Shown here: positions 25,580 to 34,601 of the stretch, piece by piece
How positions within the stretch are numbered: position 1 is the first letter of the stretch
How the letters are laid out: every line of letters begins with the position of its first letter
NCBI GenBank assembly: GCA_964474045.1
Contig: CAYYRC010000015.1
Coordinates: 1-64,000, forward strand
DNA: 64,000 nucleotides
Direction of reading: 5' to 3'
Origin: JACJWR01 sp964474045
GTDB taxonomy: Bacteria > Actinomycetota > Actinomycetes > S36-B12 > UBA10799
Notes under the pieces: generated by a model
Database searches by the model: none
The model's input: the letters and a program-made list of their open reading frames with translations, nothing else
Told to the model about the DNA's origin: nothing
Made by a program: the position numbers and the translations under genes

Positions 25580-26950
25580 ATGACGCGCATCGTTGTTGTC
25601 GGCGGCGACGCCGCCGGAGCCACCACCGCCGCCCAGGTGAAACGTCGCCAGCCCGACTGGGACGTGGTGATGGTGGATCGCGGTCGGTACACCTCGTACT
25701 CCGCCTGCGGCCTGCCGTACTGGGTCGCCGGCGACGTCGAGTCCGACGCCAGACTCATCGCCCGCACGCCCGAACAGCATCGCGCCCACGGCCTCGACGT
25801 GAGGATGGGGACCGAGGCGGTAGGGCTGAACCTCGCCGCGCAGACGGTCGCGCTGAGCAGCGTCGAGGATGGTGACTACGACCTCGGCTTCGACCACCTG
25901 ATGATCGCGACGGGAGCAAGCCCCGTCACCCCGCCCATTCCCGGCGTCGACGCCCCGAACGTCGGCGTCGTGCACACCATCGACGGCACGCGAGCGCTGC
26001 TGCAGCGAACCACCGCGCTGGCCGATGGCGACCCGCCGAAGTCGGCTGTGATCGTCGGCGCCGGCTTCATCGGGATCGAGATGGCCGAGGCCTTCGAACA
26101 ACGGGGCCTTGCGGTCACGTTGATCGATATGGCGGAGGCGCCGCTGACCAGCCTGGACCCAGAGATGTCGGCGGAGCTGGCCAAGTGCCTCAGCGCTCGA
26201 GAGGTCGAGTGCGCCTTCGGGCAGCGGGTCCAGGGCATCGAGGTCGGCACAGACGGCCTGGCTTGCGCCGTGACCACGGACGCGGACAGCTACCCGGCCG
26301 ACATCGTGGTGCTGGCCCTCGGCGTTCGCCCGAACACGTCGCTTGCCACTGCCGCGGGGCTTCCGGCCGGCGCCGCCGGGGGCCTGCTGACCGACCGTGC
26401 CCAACATGTCACGGGACACGGCAACATCTGGGCCGCAGGCGACTGCACGGAGGCGTTCCACCGGCTGTTGCGTCGTCCCGTGTTCCTGCCCCTGGGCACC
26501 CATGCGAACAAGCAGGGTCGCGTCGCGGGGGTGAACATCGCCGGCGGCTACGCCACCTTCCCCGGAGTCATCGGAACTGCCACCACACGCTTCGGCGAGA
26601 CCTACGTGGCCCGCACGGGCCTCAACGAGGACGAGGCCGCATCCGCCGGCTTGCGGGTCGAGTCCGCCACAACCACCACCGCGGTGACCACCGGTTACAT
26701 GCCCGGGGCCGTGGCGATGATGGTCAAGCTGCTGGCCGACGCAGCTTCGGGCCAACTCCTGGGCGGGCAGATCCTGGGTGCCTCCCCGCTTGCGGCGAAG
26801 CGGATCGACTCCGTGGCGCTTGCGGTGTGGAACGCGATGACCGCCGAAGATCTGCTGGGCGCCGACCTCTCCTACTCGCCGCCGGTGTCGCCGGTGTGGG
26901 ATCCCGTGCAGACGGCCGCGAGGGTCCTCGCCTCGCGCCTGGAGCGCTGA
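25580..26950 (+). CDS. CoA-disulfide reductase / NADH oxidase-like flavoprotein
   Basis: This 456-residue FAD enzyme has V-V-V-G-G-D-A-A-G-A at the N-terminus (FAD), V-I-V-G-A-G-F-I-G-I-E near residue 155 (NAD(P)H), and A-A-G-D-C-T-E near residue 293. A C-terminal dimerisation domain follows. The single redox Cys is in S-Y-S-A-C-G-L-P-Y-W at residue 43, the position of Cys43 in staphylococcal CoA-disulfide reductase. The enzyme may reduce CoA disulfides or persulfides or O2. It starts at the ATG at 25580. Longer frames run antisense through dedA. Confidence 0.87.
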   Translation: MTRIVVVGGDAAGATTAAQVKRRQPDWDVVMVDRGRYTSYSACGLPYWVAGDVESDARLIARTPEQHRAHGLDVRMGTEAVGLNLAAQTVALSSVEDGDYDLGFDHLMIATGASPVTPPIPGVDAPNVGVVHTIDGTRALLQRTTALADGDPPKSAVIVGAGFIGIEMAEAFEQRGLAVTLIDMAEAPLTSLDPEMSAELAKCLSAREVECAFGQRVQGIEVGTDGLACAVTTDADSYPADIVVLALGVRPNTSLATAAGLPAGAAGGLLTDRAQHVTGHGNIWAAGDCTEAFHRLLRRPVFLPLGTHANKQGRVAGVNIAGGYATFPGVIGTATTRFGETYVARTGLNEDEAASAGLRVESATTTTAVTTGYMPGAVAMMVKLLADAASGQLLGGQILGASPLAAKRIDSVALAVWNAMTAEDLLGADLSYSPPVSPVWDPVQTAARVLASRLER

Positions 26951-27014
26951 GGAGGGGCATCCTGCAGAGGACTCTGCCAGGATGAACCAGGCTCACCGAA
27001 CTAAGGAGATACGC

Positions 27015-28037
27015 ATGCCCATCGCCACCCCAGAGGTCTACGCCGAGATGCTCGACCGCGCCAAGGCCGGCAAGTTCGCCTACCCGGCGATCAACGTCAC
27101 GTCATCGTCGACGCTGAACGCCGCACTGCAGGGATTCGCGGACGCCGAGAGCGACGGGATCATCCAGTTCTCATGGGGCGGAGCGGAGTTCGCCTCCGGC
27201 CAGCGCGTGAAGGACATGGTGACGGGCGCCGTCGCCCTCGCGGAGTTCGCCCACGTCGTGGCCGAGAAGTACCCCATCAACATCGCCCTGCACACCGACC
27301 ACTGCCCGAAGCAGAAGCTCGACGGCTACATGCGGCCGCTGATCGACATCTCACTGGAGCGTGTGGCGCGTGGGGAGCTGCCGCTGTTCCAGTCGCACAT
27401 GTGGGACGGCTCCGCCATCGGCCTGGAGGAGAACCTGGACATCGCCGAGGAGCTGCTGGACAAGTGCCACCGGGCGAACATGATCCTGGAGATTGAGATC
27501 GGCGTCGTCGGCGGCGAGGAGGACGGCATCGAGGCCAAGCACGACGCCAAGCTGTTCTCGACGCCCGAGGACGGCCTGGCCACAGCGGCCAAGCTGGGCC
27601 TGGGCGAGCGCGGCCGCTACATGGTCGCCGCCACGTTCGGAAACGTCCACGGCGTCTACAAGCCCGGCAACGTGGTCCTCACCCCGTCGATCCTCAAGGA
27701 CATCCAGGACGCTGTCGCGGCCAAGTACGGCAAGCCGGAGCCTTTCGACCTGGTGTTCCACGGCGGCTCGGGGTCGCTGCTCTCGGAGATCCGCGAGGCG
27801 CTGGACTATGGCGTGATCAAGATGAACGTCGACACCGACACCCAGTACGCCTACACCCGGCCGGTCGCCAACTGGATGTTCACGAACTACGCCGGCGTGC
27901 TCAAGATCGACGGCGAGGTGGGCAACAAGAAGCAGTACGACCCGCGCGCGTGGATGCGCCAGGGCGAGGACGGCATGGCCGCTCGCGTCGTGGAGGCCTG
28001 CACCGACCTGCGCAGCGTCGGCACCAAGATGGCGTGA
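27015..28037 (+). CDS. fba: Class II fructose-bisphosphate aldolase
   Basis: This zinc-dependent aldolase of glycolysis and gluconeogenesis has 340 residues, as in the long (fbaA-type) class II group. The first zinc ligand is in H-T-D-H-C-P-K near residue 95. S-H-M-W-D-G-S, E-I-E-I-G-V-V-G-G-E-E-D-G, F-G-N-V-H-G-V-Y and V-F-H-G-G-S-G-S complete the active site. An AAGGAG site precedes the ATG at 27015 by six bases, which rules out the upstream in-frame ATG at 26982. Confidence 0.97.
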   Translation: MPIATPEVYAEMLDRAKAGKFAYPAINVTSSSTLNAALQGFADAESDGIIQFSWGGAEFASGQRVKDMVTGAVALAEFAHVVAEKYPINIALHTDHCPKQKLDGYMRPLIDISLERVARGELPLFQSHMWDGSAIGLEENLDIAEELLDKCHRANMILEIEIGVVGGEEDGIEAKHDAKLFSTPEDGLATAAKLGLGERGRYMVAATFGNVHGVYKPGNVVLTPSILKDIQDAVAAKYGKPEPFDLVFHGGSGSLLSEIREALDYGVIKMNVDTDTQYAYTRPVANWMFTNYAGVLKIDGEVGNKKQYDPRAWMRQGEDGMAARVVEACTDLRSVGTKMA

Positions 28038-29125
28038 CCGCGGCGATCGTCGTCGGCGGCGGGATCAGCGGGATCGCCGCCGCCGGCGCGCTCGCCACGG
28101 CACCGCGGCCGGTGGATCGCGTTGCCGTGCTGGACCGCGGACGCCGTCTTGGTGGTCGGATGGCCGTCCGGACACTGCGCACTGGACCGTGGGCCGGGCA
28201 CATCGTGGACCTGGGTGCCTCCTACTTCACGGTCGGGCGTCCCGAGTTTGGCGCCGTGGTGGACGACTGGCTGGCGCGCGGCCTGGCCCGGCCGTGGTCC
28301 GAGGAGTTCGCGGTGATCAGCACCGACGGCACACTGTCGATCCATCGCGGGCCCATGCGCTTCGCTGCCCCCAACGGCCTGCGCTCCCTGGTTGAGGACC
28401 TGGCCGCAGCCCTGCCCGCCGGGGTCGCGGTGCGAACGGACCGGAACGCCGCCTGGCTGCGCCGCGGAGCCGTCCGGCCCTGGGGCCTGGACGCCGGACC
28501 AGTCACGGGCGGAACCTCGGCGGACCCCGGCGCTGCCGCCGTCGGGGTGGACGAGCACATCGAGGCGGATGTGGTGGCGCTTTGCCAGCCGACATCACAG
28601 GCGGCCGACCTGCTGCGGGAGTCTCCGAACGACCCGGACCTCACCGGCCTCGCCGATGCCTGCGCCCGGCGCCGCTACGAGCCGCTGCTGGCGCTTGTGG
28701 CCCAGTGGCCGCAGCGCAGCTGGGAGCCGTTCCCCGGTTGCTTCGTCAACGGCGACGCCACCATCGCCTTCATCGCCGACGACGGCAGCCGGCGTGGCGA
28801 CGGGGCGGCGGTGCTCGTCGCCCACAGCACGGCGGAGTTCGCCCGGGGCTACTTGCGCGAACCGAATGCGGCCGCGGAACCGCTGGTGGCCGCCCTGCGA
28901 CGGCTGCTGGACATCGATGAGCCGGTCGCCGTCGAGGTGAAGCGGTGGGGCGCGGCGCGCCCGGCCACCGACGAGGTCGGCAGCTCCGATGCCCGGTTCC
29001 TGCTGGCGCCCGGCGGAGTGGGCGTCGCCGGCGACGCCTTCAGCCAGCGACCCCGGATCGAAGCCGCATGGCTGTCGGGCCGCGCCCTCGGCACGGCGCT
29101 CGCCGCACTAGCCGACGCTTCCTGA
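28034..29125 (+). CDS. Renalase-like FAD-dependent oxidoreductase
   Basis: The 363-residue flavoprotein has the dinucleotide fold A-I-V-V-G-G-G-I-S-G-I-A-A-A at the N-terminus. R-R-L-G-G-R-M-A-V-R then binds the FAD pyrophosphate, and D-L-G-A-S-Y-F-T-V follows. The late V-A-G-D-A-F motif closes the FAD site. The pattern is that of the small renalase/amine-oxidase-related group. Bacterial renalases reoxidise isomeric NAD(P)H forms, and whether this one does is unproven. Its GTG overlaps the fba stop (GTGA), so it is translated with the aldolase. Confidence 0.8.
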   Translation: MTAAIVVGGGISGIAAAGALATAPRPVDRVAVLDRGRRLGGRMAVRTLRTGPWAGHIVDLGASYFTVGRPEFGAVVDDWLARGLARPWSEEFAVISTDGTLSIHRGPMRFAAPNGLRSLVEDLAAALPAGVAVRTDRNAAWLRRGAVRPWGLDAGPVTGGTSADPGAAAVGVDEHIEADVVALCQPTSQAADLLRESPNDPDLTGLADACARRRYEPLLALVAQWPQRSWEPFPGCFVNGDATIAFIADDGSRRGDGAAVLVAHSTAEFARGYLREPNAAAEPLVAALRRLLDIDEPVAVEVKRWGAARPATDEVGSSDARFLLAPGGVGVAGDAFSQRPRIEAAWLSGRALGTALAALADAS

Positions 29126-29183
29126 CCCTCGACGCGTAGGCTATGCGCCGCGGGACAAGCCGCGGCAAAGGGGACTCACACAC

Positions 29184-30469
<1,286 letters not shown>

Positions 30470-30470
<1 letters not shown>

Positions 30471-30493
30471 CCCCGCCGCTCGACCGGCGGGGC
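30470..30493. terminator. Hairpin between convergent purA and the sulfur operon
   Basis: GCCCCGCCG pairs perfectly with CGGCGGGGC around a six-base loop and begins at the last base of the purA stop codon. No U-tract follows. As the genes on both sides end here, it may serve as a bidirectional transcription end. Confidence 0.55.
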
Positions 30494-30502
30494 CAGTAGA
30501 CG

Positions 30503-31018
30503 TCAGATGAAGAGCAGCTGAGCGCCCTCGGTCATCTCGATGAAGTCGCTGGCGTTGATGATGCCCGACACGTCGTCGCGCAGATCGGCCTCCTCCAGCT
30601 TGTTCATGTCAGCCGACATCCGGCAGGCCCACAGGGTTCCGCCGGCGGCGACGATCTGATCGAGGAAGTCGGGCACCTCCGGGATGCCGAGGTCGGCGAT
30701 CTGCTGCTTCATCATCTTGGTCGCCATGCTGGTCATGCCGGGCAGCGGCGCCAGCGACTGCGGGAGGTGCTTGTCGCTGCCGGGCAGGTGCATTGCCGTG
30801 TTGCCCAGCGGCGAGAACTGCAGGTCGTTCATGCGCGACTTCGTGATCATGTCGAAGCCCCAGAACGTGAAGAACAGGGTGGTCTTGATGCCCTCGCCGA
30901 GTGCGGCGTTGGCCAGGACCAGGCCGGGGTAGGCCATGTCCAGGTTGCCCTTGGAGCAGATGATCGCGAGGTGGCGGTCGGACTCGGCGTCGTCACCGAA
31001 GTCGGGAACGATTGTCAT
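30503..31018 (-). CDS. DsrE2-like sulfur-trafficking protein (DsrE/DsrF/DrsH family)
   Basis: The 171-residue protein has the DsrE/F/H Rossmann-like layout. It runs L-A-I-I-C-S-K-G-N-L-D near residue 18, a helix, T-L-F-F-T-F-W-G-F, then a long insertion, and ends with G-G-T-L-W-A-C-R-M-S-A-D-M. The two cysteines (in I-C-S-K-G and W-A-C-R-M) match the family's DsrE2/peroxiredoxin-like branch, in which they carry persulfide sulfur. It is the last gene of the sulfur operon, 30 bases after the TusE-like gene. Some DsrE2 proteins have membrane helices; this one does not show clear ones. Family placement is firm, the exact partner is not. Confidence 0.82.
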   Translation of the reverse strand: MTIVPDFGDDAESDRHLAIICSKGNLDMAYPGLVLANAALGEGIKTTLFFTFWGFDMITKSRMNDLQFSPLGNTAMHLPGSDKHLPQSLAPLPGMTSMATKMMKQQIADLGIPEVPDFLDQIVAAGGTLWACRMSADMNKLEEADLRDDVSGIINASDFIEMTEGAQLLFI

Positions 31019-31048
31019 GGTGTGTTCAGATCCTTCGCTCGTGGTGGT

Positions 31049-31363
31049 TCAGACGCAGCCGTGCGGCTTGGGCAGCCCGGCGATGTAGGCCATCTTCTTG
31101 GCCGGCTTCTTGGGGAACAGCTGGAACTGCTCCTTGGTGGGGAAGCCGCCGACGGTCTGCACGCGGCGGGTGGTGGCGGTCTCGCCCTTCTCCTGGTAGT
31201 CCTCGCGCAGGAAGCGGATGACCTCCCAGTGGCGGTCGGTCATCTCGACGCCGATGTTGGCGGCGAGCTCGGCGCCGATAGCCTCGTTCCACTCGTCGTA
31301 CTCGGTGAGGAATCCCTCGTCGTTGATCTGGACCTCCTGGCCCGCGATCGTTGCGGTAGGCAT
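31049..31363 (-). CDS. TusE/DsrC-like sulfur relay protein
   Basis: The 104-residue protein has the DsrC/TusE fold signature: D-E-G-F-L near residue 15, M-T-D-R-H-W-E-V-I-R-F-L-R near residue 41, and the flexible C-terminal arm G-L-P-K-P-H-G-C-V. The penultimate Cys (C103, CysA) is present. The second Cys 11 residues earlier, needed by true DsrC to form the trisulfide with sulfite reductase, is Ala (A92). It is therefore TusE-like in chemistry. No tusBCD or dsrAB is in the window, so its acceptor is probably not the usual tRNA-thiolation relay. It lies five bases from DUF1641 and 30 bases from DsrE2. Confidence 0.9.
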   Translation of the reverse strand: MPTATIAGQEVQINDEGFLTEYDEWNEAIGAELAANIGVEMTDRHWEVIRFLREDYQEKGETATTRRVQTVGGFPTKEQFQLFPKKPAKKMAYIAGLPKPHGCV

Positions 31364-31368
31364 GTGCC

Positions 31369-32094
31369 CTACTTCCTTCCTGGTGATAGTGGTGTGGTGT
31401 TCCTGGTGGCGATCGACTGGTCCTCCTCGCCGATCGTGTGGAGCATGTTCATGACCCGGGCGAGCCCGCGGCGAGTCTGCGGATCGCGCATAGAGCGCAG
31501 CAGCGCCAACATCGACGGCGGCTCGATGTGATGGTCCTCGCCGTCTTGGACAGTCAGGGCCGTGCGCCGGACCAAGCCCATGACCTCGGGCTGGGTCATC
31601 TCCTTGACGGCGGTCAGGATCGTCACGACGTTGTCGCCCAGCGCGGCGACATCGTCCTCGCTGAACTCGGTGACCACGCGGTCGGCGATGAGGCCGCCCT
31701 GCCGCGCGAAGGCGAAGTAGCCCTTGTCGTCGGCGACCTGCAGGGTGTCGGTGAGTTTCGCCATGGCCGGTCCGCTGAGCTCACTCAGGGTTGCGGCTAG
31801 CTCCGTCAGTGAGTTCAGCTGGCTGAGCAGCGCATTCAGGGTGGGAAGGCTCACCGCCAGGTTGCGGGCAAAGTCCTGGGCGTCGGCTAGCGTCACCTGC
31901 TCGCTGAGCTCAGCCATCTCACGCGTGGCCATGTCCATCGCCTGGGCGGTGACAGGTGTGAGCGTCTCGCCCAGCTCGGCCCACCGCTCGCGGCTGGCGC
32001 GCTGGGCTGCCAACTCGGCCACGACGAAGTCGAGCTGGGCCGACAGCTGGTCCAGCCGGGCCTCGACATCGAGGGTGCTATCGGCGGCCATCAC
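31369..32094 (-). CDS. DUF1641 protein, partner of SQR-like flavoproteins
   Basis: The 241-residue, largely helical protein has an acidic N-terminal coil, a middle section rich in Leu/Ala helices, and the C-terminal DUF1641 signature L-L-R-S-M-R-D-P-Q-T-R-R-G-L-A-R-V-M. DUF1641 genes often lie beside sulfide:quinone-reductase-like genes in bacteria and archaea. The role is unknown and membrane anchoring or assembly has been suggested. No Cys is present, so it is unlikely to carry sulfur itself. Its start overlaps the end of the flavoprotein gene by four bases. Confidence 0.8.
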   Translation of the reverse strand: MMAADSTLDVEARLDQLSAQLDFVVAELAAQRASRERWAELGETLTPVTAQAMDMATREMAELSEQVTLADAQDFARNLAVSLPTLNALLSQLNSLTELAATLSELSGPAMAKLTDTLQVADDKGYFAFARQGGLIADRVVTEFSEDDVAALGDNVVTILTAVKEMTQPEVMGLVRRTALTVQDGEDHHIEPPSMLALLRSMRDPQTRRGLARVMNMLHTIGEEDQSIATRNTTPLSPGRK

Positions 32095-33329
32095 AGATCA
32101 CCAGTGTCCTTGCCCGCCATCGACATGAGCGCCGGCAGCGGCAACTCCTTGCCCGGCAGCAGGATGTTCCAGTACATCCACCGGAACATGAGCTTGCCCC
32201 AGTGGTTCAGCTCGGTCTCTTTGAGTAGTGAGAACGGGCCGATGCCGGGCAGCGGGTACTTGCCGGTGAGCGGCTCAGTGGTGTAGTTGAAGTCGATCAG
32301 CATGCCCTTGCCGTGGCCGGACTCGATGAAGCAGTTGGCGTGGCCGTCGAAGGCGTTGGGCATCGGCCGGCCCTCGACGTGGGCGATGAAGTTGTCCGGG
32401 AACAAGTCCATGGCGAAGTGGGCCACGGAGCCGGCCTTCGACGCCGGGATGTCCGAGGCGTCGCCGACGGCGAAGATGTTGTCGTGCGCCTTGGACAGCA
32501 GGGTGTACTGGTCCACCGGCACGAAGTTGAGGTCGTCGCCCAGCCCTGAGCGGCCCACGAAGTCCGCGCCCATGTGGACCGGGATCGTAACCAGCAAGTC
32601 GAAGTCGATCTCGCGCTCATCGAACGACACGATCTTGCCCGCCGCGCCGTCCACCGACTCGATCATGAAGTCGGGTTCCAGGGCGATGCCGCGGTCGTCC
32701 AGCATGCCGCCCAGGTGCTTGGAGGCCACCGGCTTGGTGAAGGCGCCCTCCAGCGGGGTCACGTAGGTGATGTCCACCTTGTCGCGAATGCCCTTGTCCT
32801 CGAAGAACGCATCGGCGAGGAAGGTGAACTCCAGCGGGGCGACCGGGCACTTGATCGGCATTTCGCAGATCTGCACCACCAGCTTGCCGCCCTCCCAGGT
32901 CTTCAGCTTCTCGGCGAGTGCCTGGGTGCCCTCGTAGGTGTAGAACTCGTGCACGGTGTCGCGCCAGCCCTCATCCTCCATGCCGGGCGTCTGATCCGGC
33001 CGCGGCGAGGAGCCGGACGCAATCACCAGATAGTCGTACGACAGCTTGGTGCCGTCGGCGAGCAGAACGGCGTTCTCGTCCGGCAGCACCTTGTCGATCT
33101 CGCCGCTGATCAGGTTGACGCCGTCGGGGATGAACTTCTTGGTGGGCTTGACCACCTCCTCGGGCGTATACGAGCCGAACGGGATGAACAGATAGCCCGG
33201 CTGGTAGTAGTGGGTCTCGGACTGGTCGACGACGGTGATCTCCCACTCGGACTCGGGCAGCCTCGGGCGCAACTTGTTGACCGCCATCGTGCCGGCCGTG
33301 CCGGCCCCGAGGACCAACAGCCTCTTCAT
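32091..33329 (-). CDS. Sulfide:quinone oxidoreductase-like flavoprotein
   Basis: This 412-residue FAD enzyme starts L-V-L-G-A-G-T-A-G-T and has Y-L-V-I-A-S-G near residue 100. The second dinucleotide region is replaced by V-V-Q-I-C-E-M-P-I-K-C-P, and I-F-A-V-G-D-A-S-D lies near residue 285. Cysteines at 155, 161 and 333 match the three-Cys arrangement of sulfide:quinone reductases, where two form the redox/persulfide site. The amphipathic tail (H-W-G-K-L-M-F-R-W-M-Y-W) could dock to the membrane and quinone. The ATG at 33329 has AAGGAG upstream and overlaps the regulator stop (ATGA). It may oxidise sulfide or a persulfide carried by DsrE2/TusE. Confidence 0.83.
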   Translation of the reverse strand: MKRLLVLGAGTAGTMAVNKLRPRLPESEWEITVVDQSETHYYQPGYLFIPFGSYTPEEVVKPTKKFIPDGVNLISGEIDKVLPDENAVLLADGTKLSYDYLVIASGSSPRPDQTPGMEDEGWRDTVHEFYTYEGTQALAEKLKTWEGGKLVVQICEMPIKCPVAPLEFTFLADAFFEDKGIRDKVDITYVTPLEGAFTKPVASKHLGGMLDDRGIALEPDFMIESVDGAAGKIVSFDEREIDFDLLVTIPVHMGADFVGRSGLGDDLNFVPVDQYTLLSKAHDNIFAVGDASDIPASKAGSVAHFAMDLFPDNFIAHVEGRPMPNAFDGHANCFIESGHGKGMLIDFNYTTEPLTGKYPLPGIGPFSLLKETELNHWGKLMFRWMYWNILLPGKELPLPALMSMAGKDTGDL

Positions 33330-34057
33330 TCGGACTCCTTCGATTGGGCGGGCGCGGGGGACTCCGCGTGCCGCGAGATGGTCCCGGCGATTCTGGGCAG
33401 CGCGCGCAGGACGGCGTCGCGCTGCTCCTTGGTGAGGGTGTAGAGGTCGCTCGCGCCGGCGGCCGGCGGTTGCGCGTCGGTCGGGGCGACGCCGCCGGCC
33501 AGCACCATCCCGGTCAGCTCGCGACCGGAGCGGATGAAGGCGCGCGCGCACTCGAACCCGTTGCCGCCCAGGGTGAAGCGCGGCGTGAAGTCATGATCCT
33601 CGGCGAGAGCGCGCCACTCGGACACGCAGGCGGCGAGAACGCCGGGCTCGTCGGCGTTGGCGGCGAACCATGGACACGGATTGGCGACCTCGGTGACCGG
33701 GTTCCCCTCCATGTCCGTGACGACCATCATCACCCCTAGCAGGTCGGCCGCCACGTCAATGACGGCGCCGGACAGGGGGGCGGACTCGCGTTGCGGCTGC
33801 GTGGAACCGACCGCGGCGACGACACCGGGGTCGTCCATCAAAGCGGCGATGTCCCCCGCGGCGAAGCGCCATTGCTTGCCCACGCGGATCGCCGGCAGGC
33901 GGCCATCCTCGGCCATTCGATAGACCGTGGAGCGATCGATGTGGAGAATCTCGCACACTTGCTGGGCCGTGAGCATGCCGCGGACGGGAGCCCGGCCTGA
34001 AACCGCAGAATCCGCATTCTCTGCACCCGCCGTTGGCGCGTGCTGCATCTTCTGCAT
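33326..34057 (-). CDS. Regulator: BldC/MerR-like HTH plus PocR-like sensor domain
   Basis: The 243-residue protein joins a small winged HTH of the excisionase/BldC/MerR type (L-T-A-Q-Q-V-C-E-I-L then V-Y-R-M-A-E-D-G-R-L-P, about residues 28-74) to a PocR-like ligand-binding domain (about 95-195). The sensor domain carries V-V-T-D-M-E-G-N-P-V-T and three cysteines (C128, C144, C170) that could bind a metal, heme or persulfide. I start at the ATG at 34057. It lies seven bases after a TAGTAT -10 box with a TTGAAA -35 box 17 bases further upstream. The in-frame TTG at 34093 is the -35 box itself. The gene leads the sulfur operon and its stop overlaps the flavoprotein start. Confidence 0.75.
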   Translation of the reverse strand: MQKMQHAPTAGAENADSAVSGRAPVRGMLTAQQVCEILHIDRSTVYRMAEDGRLPAIRVGKQWRFAAGDIAALMDDPGVVAAVGSTQPQRESAPLSGAVIDVAADLLGVMMVVTDMEGNPVTEVANPCPWFAANADEPGVLAACVSEWRALAEDHDFTPRFTLGGNGFECARAFIRSGRELTGMVLAGGVAPTDAQPPAAGASDLYTLTKEQRDAVLRALPRIAGTISRHAESPAPAQSKESE

Positions 34058-34088
34058 AGCTTGCATACTATGCCTGCCCTGCATATAT
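34044..34088. repeat. Five tandem 9-bp repeats (TGCATNNNN) over the sulfur-operon promoter
   Basis: TGCAT recurs at 34044, 34053, 34062 and 34080, exactly in nine-base register. A degenerate copy (TGCCT) fills the fifth slot at 34071. The array covers the -35/-10 spacer, the -10 box and the first coding bases of the regulator. An 11-base palindrome, GCATACTATGC, is embedded at 34063-34073. Nine-base head-to-tail sites are the type bound by BldC-like HTH proteins, and the adjacent gene encodes such a domain, so autoregulation is likely. Confidence 0.6.
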
Positions 34089-34093
34089 TTCAA
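34065..34093 (-). promoter_or_regulatory. Sigma-70-type promoter of the sulfur operon
   Basis: On the minus strand TTGAAA (34093-34088) is followed by a 17-base spacer and TAGTAT (34070-34065). Transcription would start about seven bases on, at or next to the ATG at 34057. This is the best-formed -35/-10 pair I saw in the window. Confidence 0.65.
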
Positions 34094-34126
34094 GGCCCGA
34101 TGTCTGTAATGCGCACCGACGATGCC

Positions 34127-34576
34127 TCAGCGGAGGTCGTCGGGACCCACGCGCCGCAGACGTTTGATGGCGCCGCGCCGCTTCTTGCGCTCGACTCGGC
34201 GCTGGGTGGCGCCCTTGCTCGGCTTGCTGGCGCGACGCTTACGCGGCGGCGGTGCGATCGCGGCGCCGACGAGGTCGGCCAGGCGACCCTCGGCGGCGCG
34301 GCGATTCTGCAGCTGCGACCGGTGCTCCGACGCGGAGATCACGACGCAGCCGTCGACCAGCCGTCCCGCCAGCCTGGCCAGCGCGCGCTCGCGGAGGAAC
34401 TGCGGAATCGCCGACGAACCGGCAAGGTCCCAGGTCAGCTGCACCCGGGAGTCAGCGGTGTTCACGCCCTGCCCGCCGGGGCCCGACGAGCGCGAGAAGC
34501 GCCATCCCAACTCGGCGGCAGGAATCGTGAACTGGCCCCGGACGTGGACGCCGTCAGCCTCGCGAGCAGGTGACAT
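34127..34576 (-). CDS. arfB: Alternative ribosome-rescue factor ArfB (YaeJ-type peptidyl-tRNA hydrolase)
   Basis: ArfB frees ribosomes stalled without a stop codon. The 149-residue protein has the release-factor core S-R-S-S-G-P-G-G-Q-G-V-N with the catalytic GGQ near residue 36. It lacks the codon-recognition domains of RF1/RF2 and ends in the basic tail (R-K-R-R-A-S-K-P-S-K-G and R-R-V-E-R-K-K-R-R) that enters the empty mRNA channel. The ATG at 34576 gives this standard form. Longer frames overlap the upstream aminotransferase. Confidence 0.93.
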   Translation of the reverse strand: MSPAREADGVHVRGQFTIPAAELGWRFSRSSGPGGQGVNTADSRVQLTWDLAGSSAIPQFLRERALARLAGRLVDGCVVISASEHRSQLQNRRAAEGRLADLVGAAIAPPPRKRRASKPSKGATQRRVERKKRRGAIKRLRRVGPDDLR

Positions 34577-34601
34577 GGTTCCAGCGTGGCATGTTCGGCG
34601 G

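Noticed and set aside
31049..31363. True DsrC of dissimilatory sulfite reduction
   Set aside because: The second catalytic Cys is replaced by Ala and no dsrAB genes are in the window.
34044..34088. CRISPR-like array at the TGCAT repeats
   Set aside because: Unit length is nine bases with no spacers and no cas genes. The register and promoter overlap fit an operator.
34058..34093. N-terminal Met-Gln repeat extension of the sulfur regulator
   Set aside because: These codons coincide with the -35 box, spacer and -10 box of a good promoter, so they are unlikely to be translated.
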